64,000 nucleotides of DNA from Pseudovibrio flavus (GTDB lineage Bacteria > Pseudomonadota > Alphaproteobacteria > Rhizobiales > Stappiaceae): NCBI RefSeq assembly GCF_009711345.1, contig NZ_SMMA01000064.1:248001-312000 (forward strand), written 5' to 3'. The translations under genes were made by a program, and so were the position numbers. Shown here piece after piece: positions 10,472 to 18,934 of the stretch. The stretch's first letter is position 1; the number at the start of each line of letters is the position of its first letter. The notes under the pieces are model-generated. The model made no database searches. It saw only the letters and a program-made list of their open reading frames with translations, and was not told where the DNA came from.

Positions 10472-11242
10472 TCAAGCCGCAAAGCGATAGGCGCTCATGC
10501 TCAAGGAGCGGTGGGTCCAGCTCTCATGCAGTTTGGTCGCCGCTGCGCCTTTGCCTGCCGCACCATAGGCCACAAACAGCGGCATTAGATGCTCATCTGT
10601 TGGTAGTGCCCGCTGATAGTGGGCGTGGTTTTTCAGATCAAGAATGGCCGCGTCACCAAGCGCCAATGCATTCTCGACATCTTTGTCGAACGACACAGCC
10701 CACTCAGGGATGGGTTGATTTTCCGGTCCCATCTCTCGGAAATTATGGGTAATAGCGCCCGTGCCGATCACGAGAATGCCCTGTTCGGCAAGGGGCGCCA
10801 AAGCGCGGCCCAACGCAATGCTTTCAGCTGCTCCATAGCCAAGAGGCAGAGACACCTGAACGATTGGCAGTGTGTTTTCCGGCAAAGCAAGGATCAGGGG
10901 AACCCAAGTGCCATGGTCTAGCCCCCAAGTGTCATCCGCTTCGATCTTCAGTCCGCCAGATGAAACCGCCTCAATAACGCTACCCACGAGCCATTGCGGC
11001 GCTGCGCCGTCATAGTTCATCTGATGGAGTTCCTCGGAAAACCCTCTGAAGTCATGGATCGTCTTTAGCGGGCCAGCTGCCGACACCTTCAGCCCTTTGG
11101 TCTCCCAGTGAGGCGAGATAACAACCAGTGCTTTGGCTGCGGTGATTGAAGGTCCCATCTCCTTCAAGAAATCATGGGCAGCGCTTTGTGTGACGGCCAG
11201 ATTTGGTGCGCCATGGGGCAGAAACAGTGGATCTTGTTTCAT
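10472..11242 (-). CDS. DODA-type extradiol ring-cleavage dioxygenase (LigB family)
   Basis: Single-domain member of the class III extradiol dioxygenase superfamily, related to plant DOPA 4,5-dioxygenase and E. coli YgiD. Likely metal ligands and active-site histidines are visible in FLPHGAPN at the N-terminus, SPHWE, LDHGTWVPL and GAITHN. These enzymes open catechol rings next to the hydroxyls using non-haem iron or zinc; the natural substrate here cannot be told from sequence. The start ATG at 11242 has GGAG 6 nt upstream; the ATG at 11248 touches that GGAG and is less likely. Length (256 residues) fits the family. It is divergent from dut and does not sit in an aromatic catabolic cluster, so a housekeeping or detoxifying role is as likely as catabolism. 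Confidence 0.87.
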   Translation of the reverse strand: MKQDPLFLPHGAPNLAVTQSAAHDFLKEMGPSITAAKALVVISPHWETKGLKVSAAGPLKTIHDFRGFSEELHQMNYDGAAPQWLVGSVIEAVSSGGLKIEADDTWGLDHGTWVPLILALPENTLPIVQVSLPLGYGAAESIALGRALAPLAEQGILVIGTGAITHNFREMGPENQPIPEWAVSFDKDVENALALGDAAILDLKNHAHYQRALPTDEHLMPLFVAYGAAGKGAAATKLHESWTHRSLSMSAYRFAA

Positions 11243-11418
11243 TGTCATCTCCGTGTTTTCAAGTTGGAGACAACCTATTGGATGTGCTTTGCAGTGATAA
11301 TGCCAAGAGTTTGAACAGGATCGTCAATGATCCGTGAACAATGGGAGAAGCGCCAGAAAGCGGTAGAAACAAGGGCGTTTGCCTGTTAGTTCTCTGCTCA
11401 ACGCAAAAAGGCAATCCC

Positions 11419-11868
11419 ATGACACAGACACTAAAAATCAAGCGTTTGCCCCACGGGGCGGACCTGCAATTGCCAGCTTATGAAACAGCTGATGCAGCGG
11501 GTATGGATCTTCGTGCCGCAGTAACCGATCCTGTGACCCTGCTTCCAGGTAAGCGCGCCCTCATCGAGACCGGCCTTGCCATGGCAATTCCGCGTGGCTT
11601 TGAAGGTCAGGTGCGTCCGCGCTCCGGTCTTGCTGCCAAAAACGGTGTGACCGTTCTCAACACACCGGGCACAATCGATGCGGATTATCGCGGCGAAGTA
11701 AAAGTCATCCTCATCAACCTTGGCGATGAACCATTTGTCGTTGAACGCGGTATGCGTATAGCACAGCTGGTTCTGGCTCCAGTGGTACAGATGGCGACAG
11801 AAGAAACCGGCAGCCTTGACGATACCGATCGCGGTGCTGGCGGCTTTGGCTCTTCTGGCACGAAATAA
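11419..11868 (+). CDS. dut: dUTP diphosphatase
   Basis: Hydrolyses dUTP to dUMP, keeping uracil out of DNA and supplying thymidylate synthesis. The five trimeric dUTPase motifs are visible: [26 protein letters not shown] with the catalytic Asp and Tyr, RIAQLV, and the C-terminal glycine-rich arm [11 protein letters not shown] start at ATG 11419 (149 residues), preceded by AAAAAGG; the open frame extends upstream to 11341 but those 26 codons do not resemble the family. It may be co-transcribed with the downstream HAD gene, although a large hairpin lies between them. Complete and expected to be active. Confidence 0.96.
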   Translation: MTQTLKIKRLPHGADLQLPAYETADAAGMDLRAAVTDPVTLLPGKRALIETGLAMAIPRGFEGQVRPRSGLAAKNGVTVLNTPGTIDADYRGEVKVILINLGDEPFVVERGMRIAQLVLAPVVQMATEETGSLDDTDRGAGGFGSSGTK

Positions 11869-11877
11869 TTTTCTAAA

Positions 11878-11919
11878 GCCTGCCCGCGAACGGCGAACCT
11901 TAGCCGGTTGCGGGTGGGC
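11878..11919 (+). terminator. Long hairpin between dut and the HAD gene
   Basis: A 17-bp stem (11878-11894 with 11903-11919) holding three G-T pairs and one mismatch, around an 8-nt loop. No T-run follows, so it may be a processing or attenuation structure rather than a simple terminator. Confidence 0.45.
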
Positions 11920-11972
11920 CTGATTGCAATGAATGAGGACGCGCCAAGCGTTCTTCCAAGTGGGGTAAGGGT

Positions 11973-12641
11973 ATGACACCGGAATTGGTAATCTTCGACT
12001 GTGACGGCATTCTGGTGGACACTGAAACCATCGCGAACCGTGTTTTGTCGGAGTTTATTGCTGATATCGGCCTCGACTTCTCTCCATCCGAATGCCATGC
12101 CCGTTTTACCGGACGCGCGCTTGATACCATCCAGCGCATGCTTGAAGAAATGACCGGTAAGGGTTTGGGCTCTGACTGGGCCGACCGCGTGCGCGCAGCT
12201 GATCTGGAAGCATTTCGCGCCGGTATCGAGCCAATTGACGGTGTTCGGCAGGTCGTAGAAAGCTTGATCGAAGAAGGCATTCCTTACTGCGTCGGCTCTT
12301 CTGGCCGCTATGAGAAAATGCACCTAACCCTTGGTTCTGCCGGTCTATTGGAATTCTTCAAGGACGTTCTGCACTCCGCGCAGGATGTAAAAGAGGGCAA
12401 GCCAGCCCCTGACATCTTCCTTTATGCGGCCCGCAGCATGGGCTATGCGCCGGAAAACTGCGTTGTTATTGAAGACAGCATCGCGGGTATGATGGCGGCT
12501 CGCTCTGCTGGTATGCGCTGCTTTGGCTATACAGCCCATTTGCAAGGCGAATTGCAGGACCTTCATGATGTAGGCGCGGTGCCATTTGGCCATATGAGCG
12601 AACTTCCAGCGCTGCTCGGCCTTAAAGAGCACGTCTCCTGA
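11973..12641 (+). CDS. HAD-superfamily phosphatase (phosphoglycolate phosphatase/beta-PGM-like)
   Basis: Haloacid dehalogenase hydrolase of 222 residues. Motif I is FDCDGILVDTE with nucleophile Asp9 and Asp11; motif II is the serine in GSSGR; motif III is the lysine in KEGKPAPDIF; motif IV is VIEDS. A helical cap of the C1 type (about residues 17-85) is inserted after motif I, as in phosphoglycolate phosphatase and beta-phosphoglucomutase. It therefore probably dephosphorylates a small sugar phosphate or related metabolite; the substrate is not predictable. GGGGTAAGGG upstream of the ATG is a good ribosome binding site. Position after dut suggests a possible nucleotide housekeeping link, but this is only context. 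Confidence 0.88.
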   Translation: MTPELVIFDCDGILVDTETIANRVLSEFIADIGLDFSPSECHARFTGRALDTIQRMLEEMTGKGLGSDWADRVRAADLEAFRAGIEPIDGVRQVVESLIEEGIPYCVGSSGRYEKMHLTLGSAGLLEFFKDVLHSAQDVKEGKPAPDIFLYAARSMGYAPENCVVIEDSIAGMMAARSAGMRCFGYTAHLQGELQDLHDVGAVPFGHMSELPALLGLKEHVS

Positions 12642-12862
12642 TTGATGAGTGTTTGCGGAACAAACTCCTAAAACATTATCCTAGGTAAAGTGCATTTTGA
12701 AAAAATGTGCTTCTCGAATTGTGCCTTTTAGAATGAATTTTCACAAAGTCCCGTGCGAACAGTTTTCATAACCTCGTAAACAGGCTCGCTGCTTACTACA
12801 TTTCTCTCCAAGACATCGATTAGTTTCAAGAGTTTACAAGAATCGACTACTGGAGGTCACCA

Positions 12863-13825
12863 ATGACAAGCGCTGCACCGGGTCGTGGCAAGATTTATAA
12901 TTCCATCATCGAGACCATCGGCAACACTCCGATTGTTCGCCTTGATAAGCTGGCTAAAGCTCATGGCGTGAAAGCCAACATTCTGGCAAAGCTCGAATTT
13001 TTCAACCCTATCTCTAGCGTGAAAGACCGCATCGGCGCTGCCATGATTGAAGCCATGGAAGCTGCCGGCCAGATCAATCCGAAAGAGACAACGCTTATCG
13101 AGCCGACCTCCGGCAACACAGGCATTGCGCTGGCATTTGTTGCAGCCGCAAAAGGATACCGCCTCATCCTCACAATGCCTGAGTCCATGTCTGTTGAGCG
13201 CCGTAAGATGTTCAAACTGTTGGGCGCTGAGCTGGAGCTAACCGAAGCGGCTAAGGGTATGAAGGGTGCGATTGCCCGCGCTCAGGAGCTGATGGAAGAA
13301 ATTCCAGGTGCTGTGATCCCGCAGCAGTTTGAAAATGCTGCAAACCCAGAAATTCACCGCAACACCACTGCGCTGGAAATCTGGAACGACACCAACGGCG
13401 AAGTGGATGTATTTGTCTCCGGCATCGGTACAGGCGGCACCATCACCGGCGTATCGCAGGTTCTTAAAGAGAAAAAGCCGTCCTTGCACGTTGTAGCGGT
13501 TGAGCCTTCCGCAAGTCCGGTTCTTTCTGGCGGCCAGCCAAGCCCGCATAAAATTCAGGGCATCGGCGCAGGCTTTGTGCCGGGCGTGCTCGACACCTCT
13601 GTCTACGATGAGATCGTCACCATCGAAAACGATGATGCCTTCGCAACAGCTCGTGAAGTCGCGCGAACCGAAGGTGTTCCAGTGGGAATCTCTTCAGGAG
13701 CAGCTTTGAAAGCAGCCTTGGAAGTCGGCGCTCGTGAGGATATGGCCGGTAAGAATATCGTGGTCATTATCCCAAGCTTTGCAGAGCGTTACCTCTCCAC
13801 CGCACTCTTTGACGGTTTGGAATAG
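12863..13825 (+). CDS. cysK: Cysteine synthase A (O-acetylserine sulfhydrylase)
   Basis: PLP enzyme that makes cysteine from O-acetylserine and sulfide. PLP lysine is in SSVKDRIG (Lys54); the substrate loop TSGNTGI, the phosphate loop GTGGTITG and the serine of PVGISSGAA are all present. Length 320 residues is typical. GGAGG lies 7 nt before the ATG. The upstream gap of 220 bp is AT-rich and probably holds the promoter; a CATTTT/AAAATG inverted repeat lies near 12693-12708, but I cannot assign a regulator. A strong terminator follows. The enzyme could also be described as a cystathionine beta-synthase-type fold II protein, but the motifs favour CysK. Confidence 0.95.
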   Translation: MTSAAPGRGKIYNSIIETIGNTPIVRLDKLAKAHGVKANILAKLEFFNPISSVKDRIGAAMIEAMEAAGQINPKETTLIEPTSGNTGIALAFVAAAKGYRLILTMPESMSVERRKMFKLLGAELELTEAAKGMKGAIARAQELMEEIPGAVIPQQFENAANPEIHRNTTALEIWNDTNGEVDVFVSGIGTGGTITGVSQVLKEKKPSLHVVAVEPSASPVLSGGQPSPHKIQGIGAGFVPGVLDTSVYDEIVTIENDDAFATAREVARTEGVPVGISSGAALKAALEVGAREDMAGKNIVVIIPSFAERYLSTALFDGLE

Positions 13826-13834
13826 GCCAAAAGA

Positions 13835-13859
13835 AAAGGGAGGCTTTTTGCCTCCCTTT
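13835..13859 (+). terminator. Intrinsic terminator after cysK
   Basis: A perfect 10-bp stem, AAAGGGAGGC (13835-13844) with GCCTCCCTTT (13850-13859), a TTTTT loop and then GTTTATTTG. It starts 10 bp after the stop codon and also faces folC from the other side. Confidence 0.92.
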
Positions 13860-13886
13860 GTTTATTTGTTTCGGGTGCGAAATTAA

Positions 13887-15212
13887 TCACTCCGGCGGGG
13901 TGCCGTTCTTAGCTAGAACCTCGCCTGCCAGATAAAGCGATCCACAAAACAGAATACGGGCCGGTTCGCCGATCAGAGTGAGTTCGTCTTCAAGCGCGAC
14001 CAGTGCTTCTTCTAGGCTTTCATAGCCGCGCGTTTTAAGACGAGCTTTTGTGGCAAACTCTGCCAGCTCTAGCGGTGTCCGGCCCTGACTTGTTGTAGTC
14101 AGTGGAACGCAAGAAACGCTCTTCACCAAACCATCAAAGCAGCGGAAGAACCCTGTCGGGTCCTTGGTCTGCATCATGCCGCTGATGAGATAAACCGGTT
14201 TTGGTGCTGTCTCGTTAAGGTCAGCAAGGAACGAGGAAATCACCTCGCCCGCCCCCGGATTGTGACCACCGTCTACCCAGATCTCTGTTTGTTCGGGAAA
14301 ACGCTCTAGCACAGTGCCCGTACGAAGCGGTTGCAGGCGCGCTGGCCAGCTTGCAGCACGCAGCGCTGTGTTTGCCTCTCCCTCTGCCGTTTCCGTGCTC
14401 AGCAGCCCTGCAATGCGCAGCGCGGCCACAGCAAGGCCTGCATTGTCGAGCTGATGGTGACCGTGCAGCTTCGGCAGTGCCATATCCAGAAGACCGCCTT
14501 CATCTTGATAGATAAACCGACCGCCCTCGTCCCAAGATGTAAACTCCTGCGTCCCAAACCATAGCTCGGCTTTACAGCGGGCCGCTTGGCGCTCGATTAC
14601 CCGGTGCACCTCATCAACTTGCTGGGCACTGACAACGGGGCAGCCCTGTTTGATGATACCGGCTTTTTCGGCAGCGATACCGGAAAGCTTGTCTCCCAGA
14701 AAGTTCTCGTGGTCTTTGGAGATCGGTGTGATCACGCTGACAAGCGGTTTTTCGATGACGTTAGTCGCATCCAGAATGCCGCCAAGACCAACTTCAAGAA
14801 TGAGATAGTCGGCAGGTTCGCGGGCAAACAGCCAAAATGCAGCGGCGGTTGTTGCTTCAAAAAATGTTACCGGACCTTCACCTGCTGCAACTTCAACAGC
14901 GAGCAAAGCGTCCATGAGGCGCTCATCGCTCACAAATTTGCCGGTGCTGCCAAGGCGGATGCGCTCGTTAAACGCCACCAGATGCGGTGAGGAATAAACG
15001 TGAACCCGCTTTCCTCGCGCTTCCAATAGTGCGCGAATGAACGCGCTTGTAGAGCCTTTACCGTTGGTTCCGGCGACGTGGATGGTTGGTGGCAACTGCT
15101 TTTCAGGATTACCCAATGCCTTGAGTACAACCTGCATGCGCTCAAGCGACAGGTCGATTTCGGCAGGGTGAAGTTTCATCAGGCGCTCAAGCGCTTTATT
15201 CACGGCATCCAT
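13887..15212 (-). CDS. folC: Bifunctional folylpolyglutamate synthase / dihydrofolate synthase
   Basis: Adds glutamate to dihydropteroate and to folates. The Mur-ligase fold is visible: ATP loop GTNGKGST, the SPHLVAFNERIR substrate segment, the lysine-bearing region in the central domain and the C-terminal domain containing WVDGGHNPGA. I prefer ATG at 15212 (441 residues, MDAVNKALERL) over TTG at 15245, because the latter lies in the tail of the accD terminator. It lies downstream of accD on the same strand; accD-folC adjacency is typical of proteobacteria. Because a good terminator separates them, folC may rely on read-through or its own weak promoter. Confidence 0.94.
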   Translation of the reverse strand: MDAVNKALERLMKLHPAEIDLSLERMQVVLKALGNPEKQLPPTIHVAGTNGKGSTSAFIRALLEARGKRVHVYSSPHLVAFNERIRLGSTGKFVSDERLMDALLAVEVAAGEGPVTFFEATTAAAFWLFAREPADYLILEVGLGGILDATNVIEKPLVSVITPISKDHENFLGDKLSGIAAEKAGIIKQGCPVVSAQQVDEVHRVIERQAARCKAELWFGTQEFTSWDEGGRFIYQDEGGLLDMALPKLHGHHQLDNAGLAVAALRIAGLLSTETAEGEANTALRAASWPARLQPLRTGTVLERFPEQTEIWVDGGHNPGAGEVISSFLADLNETAPKPVYLISGMMQTKDPTGFFRCFDGLVKSVSCVPLTTTSQGRTPLELAEFATKARLKTRGYESLEEALVALEDELTLIGEPARILFCGSLYLAGEVLAKNGTPPE

Positions 15213-15249
15213 AGGCGTTGGTTTCTCGTTGGTCCTGAACCACAAACAA

Positions 15250-15276
15250 AAAGTCCGGCACCATGCGCCGGACTTT
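15250..15276 (-). terminator. Intrinsic terminator between accD and folC
   Basis: On the minus strand AAAGTCCGGC pairs with GCCGGACTTT (10 bp) around a 7-nt loop, followed by TTGTTTG. It lies 30 bp after the accD stop and about 40 bp before the preferred folC start, inside what would otherwise be an operon. Confidence 0.85.
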
Positions 15277-15305
15277 CAAAATTCTAGCAAAAAGAATGGC
15301 CTAGC

Positions 15306-16235
15306 TTATGCTGCGCCATTTGCTTCCTGTGCTTCTGCTGCTGGCGCTTCAATCTGCTTTGCTGCATCCAGTGCAGGTACAGCTGCTTCACGCTTAAGCA
15401 GAAGGTTACAGATGTTGGAAATGGTGTCTTTCATGTCATGACGATGAACAACCATATCCACCATGCCGTGATCGACAAGGTATTCAGAACGCTGGAAGCC
15501 TTCTGGCAGCTTCTCGCGGATGGTCTGTTCAATCACGCGCTGACCGGCAAAGCCGATGAGAGCACCTGGTTCTGCAAGATGAACGTCGCCTAGCATCGCG
15601 TAGGACGCTGTCACACCGCCGGTTGTCGGGTTGGTAAGAACCACGATGTAAGGCAGGCCAGCATCACGCAGCATCTGAACACCAACGGTGGTGCGCGGCA
15701 TCTGCATCAGGGAAAGAATACCCTCCTGCATACGTGCACCGCCCGAAGAGGCGAACATGATGAACGGGGTCTTGTTCTCAACAGCGGTTTCCATGCCCTT
15801 GAGGATCGCTTCACCAGCAGCCATACCAAGAGAGCCACCCATGAAAGCAAAGTCCTGAACAGCAGCGGTCATGTCGTAGCCGTTGACTTTACCCTTTGCG
15901 ACCATGACGGAGTCTTCAAGCTCGGTCTTGGTGCGGGCATCTTTCAGGCGGTCTACATAGCGCTTCTGATCGCGGAACTTCAGCGGATCAACCGGCACCT
16001 CAGGGGTCGCAACGGTTTCGTACTCGCCACCATCAAAGAAGTATTCCAGACGCTTTTTGCCTGCAATACGCATGTGGAAGTTAGAGTTCGGGACAACCCA
16101 CTGGTTTGCCTCGAGATCACGGTGAAAGACCATTTCACCCGTTTCCGGGCATTTGATCCATAGGTTTTCCGGCGTGTCGCGCTTTTCTAGAAAGCTGCGA
16201 ATCTTTGGCCGTACAACGTTGTTAATCCAGTTCAC
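15306..16235 (-). CDS. accD: Acetyl-CoA carboxylase carboxyltransferase subunit beta
   Basis: Forms the carboxyltransferase with AccA and transfers CO2 from biotin to acetyl-CoA, the first step of fatty acid synthesis. The crotonase-like core shows [12 protein letters not shown], the oxyanion region [10 protein letters not shown] and the [17 protein letters not shown] stretch. In E. coli the N-terminus carries a four-cysteine zinc ribbon; here only one cysteine (KCPETGE) remains in that region, as I recall for other Rhizobiales. The start is GTG at 16235. It follows trpA by 72 nt and precedes folC; trpA-accD-folC is a common alphaproteobacterial order. Confidence 0.95.
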   Translation of the reverse strand: MNWINNVVRPKIRSFLEKRDTPENLWIKCPETGEMVFHRDLEANQWVVPNSNFHMRIAGKKRLEYFFDGGEYETVATPEVPVDPLKFRDQKRYVDRLKDARTKTELEDSVMVAKGKVNGYDMTAAVQDFAFMGGSLGMAAGEAILKGMETAVENKTPFIMFASSGGARMQEGILSLMQMPRTTVGVQMLRDAGLPYIVVLTNPTTGGVTASYAMLGDVHLAEPGALIGFAGQRVIEQTIREKLPEGFQRSEYLVDHGMVDMVVHRHDMKDTISNICNLLLKREAAVPALDAAKQIEAPAAEAQEANGAA

Positions 16236-16307
16236 GGGCAGCCCCGGCTGTTGTTAATGTTCTTGTCAAAGGCGCAGTGCAAATAACGCACTGCATGAAA
16301 CGATAGG

Positions 16308-17138
16308 TCAAGACCGCGCTTTTTCTACGCCAGAGCGCAAAGAAGCAACAATCTCGGTTACCGCGGCAACGGTTTTGTCGGTCGCTTTGCCGTTTTCATC
16401 AAGGCTCTTACGGACAGCCTCAACGAGAACAGAACCAACAACCACGCCGTCGGCGTCTTTACCAATAGCGGCAGCGTCCTCGGCAGTTTTAACGCCAAAA
16501 CCAACCGCAACAGGCAGATCGGTATGCTGCTTGATACGATTGACCGCTGAAGCGACATCCGCTTTGCTCTTGATTTCCGAACCGGTCACACCGGTGACGG
16601 AAACATAGTACACAAAACCGGAGGTATTTTTCAAAATCGTCGGCAACCGGACATTATCAGATGTAGGTGTGGCCAAACGAATAAAATTCAAGCCCCCCTG
16701 CACGGCAGGGATGCACAATTCATCATCTTCTTCTGCTGGAACGTCAACAATGATAAGCCCGTCGGCGCCTGCTTCCTTGGCTTCTTTGACGAAGTTTTCA
16801 GAGCCGCGCACGTAAATCGGGTTGTAATAGCCCATCAGAACGATGGGGGTGTCATTGTCGGTTTCGCGAAACTTGCGCACCATGTCCAAAGTTTTGTTCA
16901 TGGTCTGGCCGTTTGCCAGTGCACGCTGGCTCGCCAGCTGAATAGGCACGCCCTCTGCCATTGGGTCAGAAAACGGCATGCCTAGTTCGATAACATCGCT
17001 GCCTGCGGCCGGAAGTGCTTCAAAAATTGCCTGCGAAGTCGCACCATCAGGGTCGCCTGCGGTAATAAAAGTTACAAGCGCAGGGCGACCTTCACTTTTC
17101 AGTTTCGCAAAGCGGCGATCAATACGAGTTTCAGTCAT
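16308..17138 (-). CDS. trpA: Tryptophan synthase alpha subunit
   Basis: Cleaves indole-3-glycerol phosphate to indole and glyceraldehyde-3-phosphate and passes indole to TrpB. The catalytic Glu and Asp are in [15 protein letters not shown]; the phosphate loop [11 protein letters not shown] and [10 protein letters not shown] are present. I start at ATG 17138 (276 residues, [10 protein letters not shown]); the open frame runs on to 17216 but the extra 26 codons are not family-like and contain a small leader hairpin (17196-17216). The gene leads trpA-accD-folC. Its partner trpB lies about 12 kb downstream in the same direction, which is unusual. Confidence 0.95.
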   Translation of the reverse strand: MTETRIDRRFAKLKSEGRPALVTFITAGDPDGATSQAIFEALPAAGSDVIELGMPFSDPMAEGVPIQLASQRALANGQTMNKTLDMVRKFRETDNDTPIVLMGYYNPIYVRGSENFVKEAKEAGADGLIIVDVPAEEDDELCIPAVQGGLNFIRLATPTSDNVRLPTILKNTSGFVYYVSVTGVTGSEIKSKADVASAVNRIKQHTDLPVAVGFGVKTAEDAAAIGKDADGVVVGSVLVEAVRKSLDENGKATDKTVAAVTEIVASLRSGVEKARS

Positions 17139-17295
17139 GCAACTCCAACCAACGAATAGATTTGGAGGGATTTCCCCTAAAATAGACAGAGAAGGGTGTA
17201 GGGTGGCAACCTGCACTCTGTCAATAAGTGGTTGGGGTTGGATGGGGTAAATGCCAAAATAAAGCGTAGTTTTACCGCCTAATCTTGGGAAAACC

Positions 17296-17517
17296 TCAAG
17301 AACTGAGTTTGCGGATAATTGACTGGTTGGCTTCTTCGCGGGTCAGACCCTGACGGGCCAACTGCTCATCGCTCATGTTCATGTAACGCTCTGCCATCTG
17401 GGCAGCCAAAGTGCTCTGGGCAAGGGCGTGGAGGAAATCAGCAGTCGCTTTGTAAGCGCCTCGTGCTGCATCGGCAACGGCATGGAAGTCGTGGTGTGGG
17501 TGGTGGATGCTGGCCAT
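17296..17517 (-). CDS. Small DUF1127-like protein
   Basis: A 73-residue protein, histidine-rich at the N-terminus (HHPHHDFH), whose C-terminal half reads [15 protein letters not shown], the pattern of DUF1127 proteins, in which a short helix pair ends in an L-x-D/R-x-G-L-T stretch. Small DUF1127 proteins in alphaproteobacteria have been linked to stress, phosphate and carbon metabolism and RNA turnover; this one's role is unknown. AGGAAAGG lies about 9 nt before the ATG. A near-palindromic operator, ATTGCATAC-N4-GTATACAAT, sits 31 bp upstream of the start codon and suggests control by a GntR-type repressor. It lies between trpS and trpA, all on the minus strand. Confidence 0.72.
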   Translation of the reverse strand: MASIHHPHHDFHAVADAARGAYKATADFLHALAQSTLAAQMAERYMNMSDEQLARQGLTREEANQSIIRKLSS

Positions 17518-17547
17518 TTTGAATGCCTTTCCTAGTTACAACCTCAA

Positions 17548-17569
17548 ATTGCATACATGAGTATACAAT
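17548..17569. promoter_or_regulatory. GntR-type operator-like inverted repeat
   Basis: ATTGCATAC (17548-17556) and GTATACAAT (17561-17569) form 9-bp arms with one mismatch around ATGA. The TTGTATAC half-site is typical of GntR-family (FCD group) operators. It lies in the promoter region of the DUF1127-like gene. No GntR gene is in the window. Confidence 0.55.
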
Positions 17570-17648
17570 ATCGAATCTGGTGTGACTACAGGTAGTTTCG
17601 CAACGCAGCTTTGAACTGAGTGCATGGCTCTTAATACAGCCGAAAATG

Positions 17649-17675
17649 AAAAACCCCGCGGTGAACGCGGGGTTT
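17649..17675 (-). terminator. Intrinsic terminator after trpS
   Basis: A perfect 10-bp stem, AAACCCCGCG (17651-17660) with CGCGGGGTTT (17666-17675), loop GTGAA. On the minus strand the T-run TTTTTCATTTT follows. It starts 27 bp after the trpS stop codon. Confidence 0.93.
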
Positions 17676-17702
17676 AATCTTTCTCAAGTCAGCGTCTAAC
17701 GC

Positions 17703-18788
17703 TTAGCGACCGAAACGGGCCTCAACGAAGCCGAAGATACGGCGAACGTCGTGCAGAACAGGTTCTGCAATCGCTGCTGCGCGCTCCGCACCATCCTTAA
17801 GAACGGCGTCAATTGCGGTTGGATCTGCCACCAAACGGCGGATTTCGCCGGTCATTGGCGCAAGCTTTTCAACGGCAAGGTCGGAAAGAGCTGGCTTGAA
17901 CGCAGAGAACTGCTGGCCGCCATATTCCTTCAGAACGTCTGCTTTGGTGGTGCCGGCAAGAGCTGCATAGATGCCAACAAGGTTGTCAGCTTCCAGACGG
18001 TCTTTCAGGCCTTCCACTTCGCTTGGCAGCGCGTCAGGATCGGTCTTTGCCTTTTTGATCTTCTTCGCAATGGTCTCTGCATCATCGTTGAGGTTGATGC
18101 GGGACAGATCGGAAGGATCAGACTTGGACATCTTCTTGGAGCCATCGCGCAGGCTCATGATGCGGGTCGCAGGACCAGCAATCAGAGGTTCTGGCAGCGG
18201 GAAGTAAAGCTCTGCAGGAGATTCCGGTGTCGGCTCAGGGTTTGTCACGCCAAGGCCCAGCTCAACGATGCGCTCAGCGTAATCGTTGTTGAACTTCTGG
18301 GCGATATCGCGGGTCAGCTCAAGGTGCTGCTTCTGATCATCGCCAACCGGTACGTGGGTTGCGCGGTAAGCCAGAATGTCGGCAGCCATCAAGTTAGGGT
18401 AGGCAAACAGGCCAACAGAAGCGTTCTCGGCGTTCTTACCCGCTTTTTCCTTGAACTGCGTCATGCGGCGCAGCCAGCCCATACGGGCAATACAGTTGAA
18501 CATCCAAGCCAGTTCAGAGTGCTCTTTCACCTGACTCTGGTTGAAGATGATCGCTTTTTTAGGATCAACGCCCGCTGCCAGATACGCCGCGGTTACTTCG
18601 CGGGTGGCGCGCATAAGTTCAGCTGGGTCTTGCCACACGGTGATCGCATGCAGGTCAACAACGCAGTAAACGGAAGGCATCTGGTCCTGAAGTGGAACAA
18701 AGCGAGAGACTGCACCCAAATAGTTTCCAAGATGCAGGTTGCCGGTAGGTTGAACACCGGAAAATACGCGAGGCTCAAAAGCCGTCAT
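17703..18788 (-). CDS. trpS: Tryptophanyl-tRNA synthetase
   Basis: Class I aminoacyl-tRNA synthetase that charges tRNA-Trp. The HIGH-like motif is GNLHLGNY near residue 17, and the KMSKS motif is present as [10 protein letters not shown]. Length 361 residues is slightly longer than the common 330-residue bacterial enzyme because of a charged insert around residues 230-265 ([19 protein letters not shown]), which is usual in rhizobial TrpS. It follows murJ with a gap of 146 bp on the same strand. A strong terminator ends the transcript. Despite being near trpA and the DUF1127-like gene it is transcriptionally separated from them. Confidence 0.96.
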   Translation of the reverse strand: MTAFEPRVFSGVQPTGNLHLGNYLGAVSRFVPLQDQMPSVYCVVDLHAITVWQDPAELMRATREVTAAYLAAGVDPKKAIIFNQSQVKEHSELAWMFNCIARMGWLRRMTQFKEKAGKNAENASVGLFAYPNLMAADILAYRATHVPVGDDQKQHLELTRDIAQKFNNDYAERIVELGLGVTNPEPTPESPAELYFPLPEPLIAGPATRIMSLRDGSKKMSKSDPSDLSRINLNDDAETIAKKIKKAKTDPDALPSEVEGLKDRLEADNLVGIYAALAGTTKADVLKEYGGQQFSAFKPALSDLAVEKLAPMTGEIRRLVADPTAIDAVLKDGAERAAAIAEPVLHDVRRIFGFVEARFGR

Positions 18789-18934
18789 TCTATTAATTCC
18801 CTATTGCTACAGCCGGTTGGAAGGGCTTGATGGGCTGCACCCTATGTGCAGAAAACAAGATGCTATATGAAGAACGGCGAGCCCGCGCGCAACAAAAATT
18901 GCAGCGAGTCACCGTTTTCTGAAAATGGACCTGC

